A stretch of 64,000 nucleotides of DNA, from NCBI GenBank assembly GCA_017463615.1, contig JAFTOU010000016.1, forward strand, positions 338,395 through 402,394. Reading direction: 5' to 3'. Of the stretch, positions 60,821-64,000 are shown one piece after another; position 1 is the stretch's first letter; every line of letters begins with the position of its first letter. A program made the position numbers and the translations under genes. The DNA comes from Alistipes sp. (GTDB taxonomy: Bacteria; Bacteroidota; Bacteroidia; Bacteroidales; Rikenellaceae). Under the pieces are notes generated by a model. It was not told the origin of the DNA, ran no database searches, and saw only the letters and a program-made list of their open reading frames with translations.

Positions 60821-60851
60821 TTTCATTTTTCACAAAACTATTCTATCTTTG
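60821..60851 (+). promoter_or_regulatory. Upstream promoter of the tRNA-tuf cluster
   Basis: TATCTTTG (60844-60851) is preceded at 19 bp by TTTC. It resembles the second promoter 125 bp downstream, both followed by GCACYYGG-like sequence. Confidence 0.6.
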
Positions 60852-60945
60852 CACTCGATTTTGCAATCATATCTGATGGGGCGAGGCTCAGGATGTGTGC
60901 AGAATTGGGTTCTTTGAAGAAAAATGAGAAATTTGTGCAAAAAAT

Positions 60946-60976
60946 TTTGCAGATTAAAAAATTTCGTCTATCTTTG
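60946..60976 (+). promoter_or_regulatory. Main promoter of the tRNA-tuf cluster
   Basis: TTTG (60946-60949), 19 bp and TATCTTTG (60969-60976) form a consensus promoter 23 bp before the first tRNA. Apart from the two promoters the 60684-60999 gap is AT-rich and empty. Confidence 0.8.
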
Positions 60977-60999
60977 CACCTCGGTTGGGAGTTAGATCT

Positions 61000-61076
61000 G
61001 CCGATGTAGCTCAGTTGGCCAGAGCAGCTGATTTGTAATCAGCTGGTCGGGGGTTCGAATCCCTCCATCGGCTCCA
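61000..61076 (+). tRNA. tRNA-Thr(TGT)
   Basis: A full cloverleaf is seen with acceptor GCCGATG/CATCGGC, anticodon loop TTTGTAA and T arm GGTTCGAATCC. CCA is encoded. Confidence 0.95.
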
Positions 61077-61096
61077 GTTACAAAACTCCAACCAAC

Positions 61097-61179
61097 GGGA
61101 AGATACCAGAGTGGCCAAATGGGGCAGACTGTAAATCTGCTGGTTTTTACCTTCGGTGGTTCGAATCCATCTCTTCCCA
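61097..61179 (+). tRNA. tRNA-Tyr(GTA)
   Basis: A class II cloverleaf is seen with acceptor GGGAAGA/TCTTCCC, anticodon loop CTGTAAA, a long variable arm and T arm GGTTCGAATCC. CCA is not encoded. Confidence 0.95.
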
Positions 61180-61215
61180 CTCAAGTGCCGGGCGAAACTG
61201 TAAGCACAATTTCTT

Positions 61216-61288
61216 GCGGAAGTAGCTCAGTTGATAGAGCATCAGCCTTCCAAGCTGAGGGTCGCGAGTTTGAGCCTCGTCTTCCGCT
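61216..61288 (+). tRNA. tRNA-Gly(TCC)
   Basis: The acceptor is GCGGAAG/CTTCCGC and the anticodon loop CTTCCAA. The T loop reads GTTTGAGCC, a slight departure from GTTCGAATC. Confidence 0.93.
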
Positions 61289-61297
61289 CTAATGTCT

Positions 61298-61324
61298 GCA
61301 ATACACCTTACTTAGGTGTATTGC
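61298..61324 (+). terminator. Hairpin between tRNA-Gly and tuf
   Basis: GCAATACACCT pairs with AGGTGTATTGC around TACTT without a T run. It may separate tRNA processing from the tuf message rather than terminate. Confidence 0.5.
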
Positions 61325-61396
61325 TTGCATAGTATAAAAGAGACCTTAAAACAAAAGATATAAAGTAACTTTTTAAAAACTTAATAATTAAACGCT

Positions 61397-62581
61397 ATGG
61401 CAAAAGAAAAATTTGACCGCTCGAAACCGCACGTAAACATCGGTACTATCGGTCACGTAGACCACGGTAAGACTACTCTTACTGCAGCTATCACTACTGT
61501 ACTTGCAAAGGCAGGTCTGTCTGAGCTCCGTTCATTCGACTCTATCGACAACGCACCAGAGGAGAAGGAGCGTGGTATCACCATCAACACTTCACACGTT
61601 GAGTATCAGACTGCTAACCGTCACTACGCACACGTAGACTGCCCAGGCCACGCCGACTATGTAAAGAACATGGTTACTGGTGCTGCTCAGATGGACGGTG
61701 CTATCCTCGTAGTTGCTGCTACTGATGGTCCTATGCCTCAGACTAATGAGCACGTTCTTCTCGCAAAGCAGGTAAACGTTCCTAAGATCGTTGTATTCCT
61801 CAACAAGTGCGATATGGTTGATGACGCAGAGATGCTTGACCTCGTTGAGATGGAGGTTCGCGACCTGCTCGCTAAGTATGACTTTGATGAGGATGCTCCT
61901 ATCATCCGCGGTTCTGCACTCGGTGGTCTGAATGGTGAGCCACAGTGGGAGGAGAAGATCATGGAGCTCATGGCTCAGGTAGACGAGTATGTGCCAATCC
62001 CAGCTCGTGAGAACGAGAAGCCATTCCTTATGCCAGTTGAGGACGTATTCTCAATCACTGGTCGTGGTACTGTAGTAACAGGTCGTATTGAGACCGGTAT
62101 CATCCACGTAGGTGATCCAGTTGAGATCGTAGGTCTTGGCGAGAAGTCAATGAACTCTACTTGTACTGGTGTTGAGATGTTCCGTAAGCTCCTCGACGAG
62201 GGTGAGGCTGGTGACAATGTAGGTCTGCTTCTCCGTGGTATCGACAAGAAGGAGGTTAAGCGTGGTATGGTTGTAGCTAAGCCAGGTTCTATCAAGCCAC
62301 ACACCAAGTTCACCGCTGAGGTTTATATCCTCAAGAAGGAGGAGGGTGGTCGTCACACTCCATTCCACAACAAGTATCGTCCTCAGTTCTATCTCCGTAC
62401 TATGGACGTAACTGGTGAGGTTGCTCTTCCAGAGGGCGTAGATATGGTTATGCCAGGTGACCACGTAACTATCACCGTTACCCTCATCTACCCTGTAGCT
62501 ATCAACGAGGGTCTGCGTTTCGCAATCCGCGAGGGTGGTCGTACAGTAGGTGCAGGTCAGGTACTTGCAATCGTTGAGTAA
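61397..62581 (+). CDS. tuf: Elongation factor Tu
   Basis: This 394-aa GTPase carries aminoacyl-tRNA to the ribosome. G1 GHVDHGKT, G3 DCPGHADY, G4 NKCD and the C-terminal barrel domains are all intact. It is transcribed with the flanking tRNAs, an old bacterial arrangement (tRNA-Thr-Tyr-Gly-tuf-Trp-secE-nusG-rplK). Confidence 0.99.
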   Translation: MAKEKFDRSKPHVNIGTIGHVDHGKTTLTAAITTVLAKAGLSELRSFDSIDNAPEEKERGITINTSHVEYQTANRHYAHVDCPGHADYVKNMVTGAAQMDGAILVVAATDGPMPQTNEHVLLAKQVNVPKIVVFLNKCDMVDDAEMLDLVEMEVRDLLAKYDFDEDAPIIRGSALGGLNGEPQWEEKIMELMAQVDEYVPIPARENEKPFLMPVEDVFSITGRGTVVTGRIETGIIHVGDPVEIVGLGEKSMNSTCTGVEMFRKLLDEGEAGDNVGLLLRGIDKKEVKRGMVVAKPGSIKPHTKFTAEVYILKKEEGGRHTPFHNKYRPQFYLRTMDVTGEVALPEGVDMVMPGDHVTITVTLIYPVAINEGLRFAIREGGRTVGAGQVLAIVE

Positions 62582-62598
62582 TTAAACTTGACACAATA

Positions 62599-62620
62599 GG
62601 GAGAGGCTAATCCCTCTCCC
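62599..62620 (+). terminator. Hairpin after tuf
   Basis: GGGAGAGG and CCTCTCCC pair around CTAATC, followed only by ACTTTT. It may be a partial terminator or a processing site before tRNA-Trp. Confidence 0.55.
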
Positions 62621-62626
62621 ACTTTT

Positions 62627-62697
62627 AGGAGCATAGTTCAAGGGTAGAATAGCGGTCTCCAAAACCGTTGATGGGAGTTCGAATCTCTCTGCTCCTG
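62627..62697 (+). tRNA. tRNA-Trp(CCA)
   Basis: A cloverleaf of 71 nt has acceptor AGGAGCA/TGCTCCT, anticodon loop CTCCAAA and T arm AGTTCGAATCT. Confidence 0.95.
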
Positions 62698-62719
62698 CTT
62701 TTGATAAAAGAGAAAAACT

Positions 62720-62914
62720 ATGGGATACATTAAAGACTCATACAAAGAGTTAGTAGAGAAGGTTAGCTGGCCTTCTTTTGCTCAGTTACAGAGCTCGACA
62801 ATCGTAGTAATGGTCGCATCACTGATCTTCGCGATTATCGTGCTTGTTATGGATGTTTCGTTTGAGACTGTTATGCAGGGAATCTACAAGTTCCTCGGCG
62901 GTCTTGGTCAGTAA
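62720..62914 (+). CDS. secE: Preprotein translocase subunit SecE
   Basis: This 64-aa inner-membrane protein has the conserved amphipathic helix (KDSYKELVEKVSWPSFAQLQSS) and a single membrane helix (IVVMVASLIFAIIVLVMDV). It clamps SecY in the translocon. It lies directly upstream of nusG as in most bacteria. Confidence 0.96.
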   Translation: MGYIKDSYKELVEKVSWPSFAQLQSSTIVVMVASLIFAIIVLVMDVSFETVMQGIYKFLGGLGQ

Positions 62915-62934
62915 TCGTTTAGCTTAGTCAGACT

Positions 62935-63501
62935 ATGAGCGAAACAAAGAAGGAGAAGGCGTGGTATGTTGTTCGCGCAATCGGTGGCAAGGAGCATAAG
63001 GTAAAGGAGTACCTTGATGCTGAGATTCGCCGCAATGGATTGGAGGAGCAGATATCACAGGTTCTTATCCCAACCGAAAAGGTCTATACCATCCGCAACG
63101 GAAAGAAGGTCTCTAAGGAGAGAGTCTCCTATCCGGGCTATGTGTTGGTAGAGGCTATCTTAGATGGACAAATTCCTTATATCATTCGCAATACTCCAAA
63201 CGTACTCGGTTTTCTTGGTGACACCAAGGAAGAGAGCCGCAAGCTGAAAGCAACCCCTCTACGTCCACAGGAGGTAAGTCGCATTTTGGGTCGCGTCGAT
63301 GAGTTAAACGAGGCGGAGGAGGAACAGGAGATACCGTATGTTGTTGGCGAGACCGTAAAAGTTACAGACGGTCCATTCTCAAGCTTCCAAGGTACCATTG
63401 AGAGTGTCAATAGCGAGGCGCGTAAGCTCGTTGTTTCAGTGAAGATATTTGGTCGCAAGACTCCAATGGAGTTGAGCTTCACACAAGTAGAAAAAGAATA
63501 A
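62935..63501 (+). CDS. nusG: Transcription termination/antitermination factor NusG
   Basis: This 188-aa protein has the NGN domain ([30 protein letters not shown]) and the C-terminal KOW domain ([21 protein letters not shown]). It binds RNA polymerase and couples it to Rho or the ribosome. Confidence 0.97.
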   Translation: MSETKKEKAWYVVRAIGGKEHKVKEYLDAEIRRNGLEEQISQVLIPTEKVYTIRNGKKVSKERVSYPGYVLVEAILDGQIPYIIRNTPNVLGFLGDTKEESRKLKATPLRPQEVSRILGRVDELNEAEEEQEIPYVVGETVKVTDGPFSSFQGTIESVNSEARKLVVSVKIFGRKTPMELSFTQVEKE

Positions 63502-63517
63502 TAAACCAAGGAAAATT

Positions 63518-63958
63518 ATGGCAAAAGAGGTTGCTGCATTTATTAAGTTGCAGATCAAAGGTGGTGCTGCCAACCCTTCACCTCCGGTAGGTCCAGCATT
63601 GGGTTCTAAGGGAGTCAACATCATGGACTTCTGTAAGCAGTTCAATGCACGTACACAGGACAAGGCGGGAAAGGTTCTGCCAGTTATCATCACAGTTTAT
63701 AGCGATAAATCTTTCGATTTCATCGTAAAACAGCCACCGGTAGCCGTTCAGCTCAAAGAAGCTGCTAAGGTAAAGGCAGGTTCAGCACAGCCTAACCGTT
63801 CAAAGGTAGGCCAGGTAACCTGGGAGCAGGTTGCAGAGATTGCAAAGGACAAGATGCCTGATCTTAACTGCTTTACACTTGAGGCTGCAATGCGTATGAT
63901 TGCTGGTACTGCACGCAGTATGGGTATCAACGTAGTTGGTGAATTTCCTAACGCGTAA
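63518..63958 (+). CDS. rplK: 50S ribosomal protein L11
   Basis: This 146-aa protein shows the L11 signature ([32 protein letters not shown]) and the RNA-binding C-terminal domain ([10 protein letters not shown]). It belongs to the GTPase-associated centre. Confidence 0.98.
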   Translation: MAKEVAAFIKLQIKGGAANPSPPVGPALGSKGVNIMDFCKQFNARTQDKAGKVLPVIITVYSDKSFDFIVKQPPVAVQLKEAAKVKAGSAQPNRSKVGQVTWEQVAEIAKDKMPDLNCFTLEAAMRMIAGTARSMGINVVGEFPNA

Positions 63959-63971
63959 TTAAATTACAAAG

Positions 63972-64000
63972 ATGAGTAAGTTGACAAAAAATCAAAAGAT
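63972..64000 (+). CDS. rplA: 50S ribosomal protein L1 (first codons only)
   Basis: An ATG at 63972 opens the frame MSKLTKNQK, which runs off the right edge. Position after rplK and the start sequence fit L1. Confidence 0.85.

Overview
The window is chromosomal DNA from a Bacteroidales bacterium, most likely Rikenellaceae (Alistipes-like). This placement is inferred. The support is a SusC/SusD operon, BACON and leucine-rich-repeat lipoproteins, DUF4252/DUF4465/DUF1573 proteins, an unusually long IleS, GlpABC, and promoters of the Bacteroidetes type (TAnnTTTG near -7, TTG-like element about 19 bp upstream).

Layout. 1-3440: 5' part of a flavin reductase gene, gdhA, and a long repeat-rich non-coding stretch that holds a duplicated 83-bp RNA-like sequence. 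3443-7486: glpABC. 7543-9727: ECF sigma factor, anti-sigma, outer-membrane barrel and DUF4252 operon. 9810-12329: orphan terminase large subunit divergent from a CI/LexA-like repressor, with two promoters facing each other. 12339-14184: YqaA, a small secreted protein and a glycerophosphodiesterase. 14314-24185: an AT-rich, probably acquired operon coding for a 69-aa peptide, a truncated radical SAM protein, a membrane VWA protein, a tubulin/FtsZ-like GTPase, two transglutaminase-domain proteins and a 98-aa protein. Its promoter lies between 21-bp perfect inverted repeats (24201-24221 and 24513-24533), which looks like an ON/OFF invertible switch. 24619-39480: a nine-gene SusC/SusD operon with a secreted subtilisin-like protease. 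39780-42197: TPP-riboswitch-controlled TonB receptor. 42224-44567: surE and a NarL-type two-component pair. 44975-48379: ileS. 48701-50155: FadL-like porin. 50452-56983: mreBCD-mrdA-rodA cell-shape cluster plus a DUF4465 lipoprotein. 57173-60637: pgi, a dksA-like gene and a PLP enzyme. 61000-64000: tRNA-Thr, tRNA-Tyr, tRNA-Gly, tuf, tRNA-Trp, secE, nusG, rplK and the start of rplA.

Two things stand out. First, the phase-variable-looking tubulin/VWA/transglutaminase operon is laid out like a membrane-spanning system: a VWA sensor or adhesin outside, a GTPase inside, and one transglutaminase-fold protein on each side. Second, a family of six 122-131 bp imperfect palindromes starts at or within a few bases of the stop codons of unrelated genes (gdhA, a TonB receptor gene, ileS, a DUF4465 gene, dksA). 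Their arm sequences differ between copies but stay complementary, while the apex and flanks are conserved. They sit in composite modules with a 10-bp-periodic palindrome and five-unit heptad arrays that fill the space between one gene's stop and the next gene's promoter.
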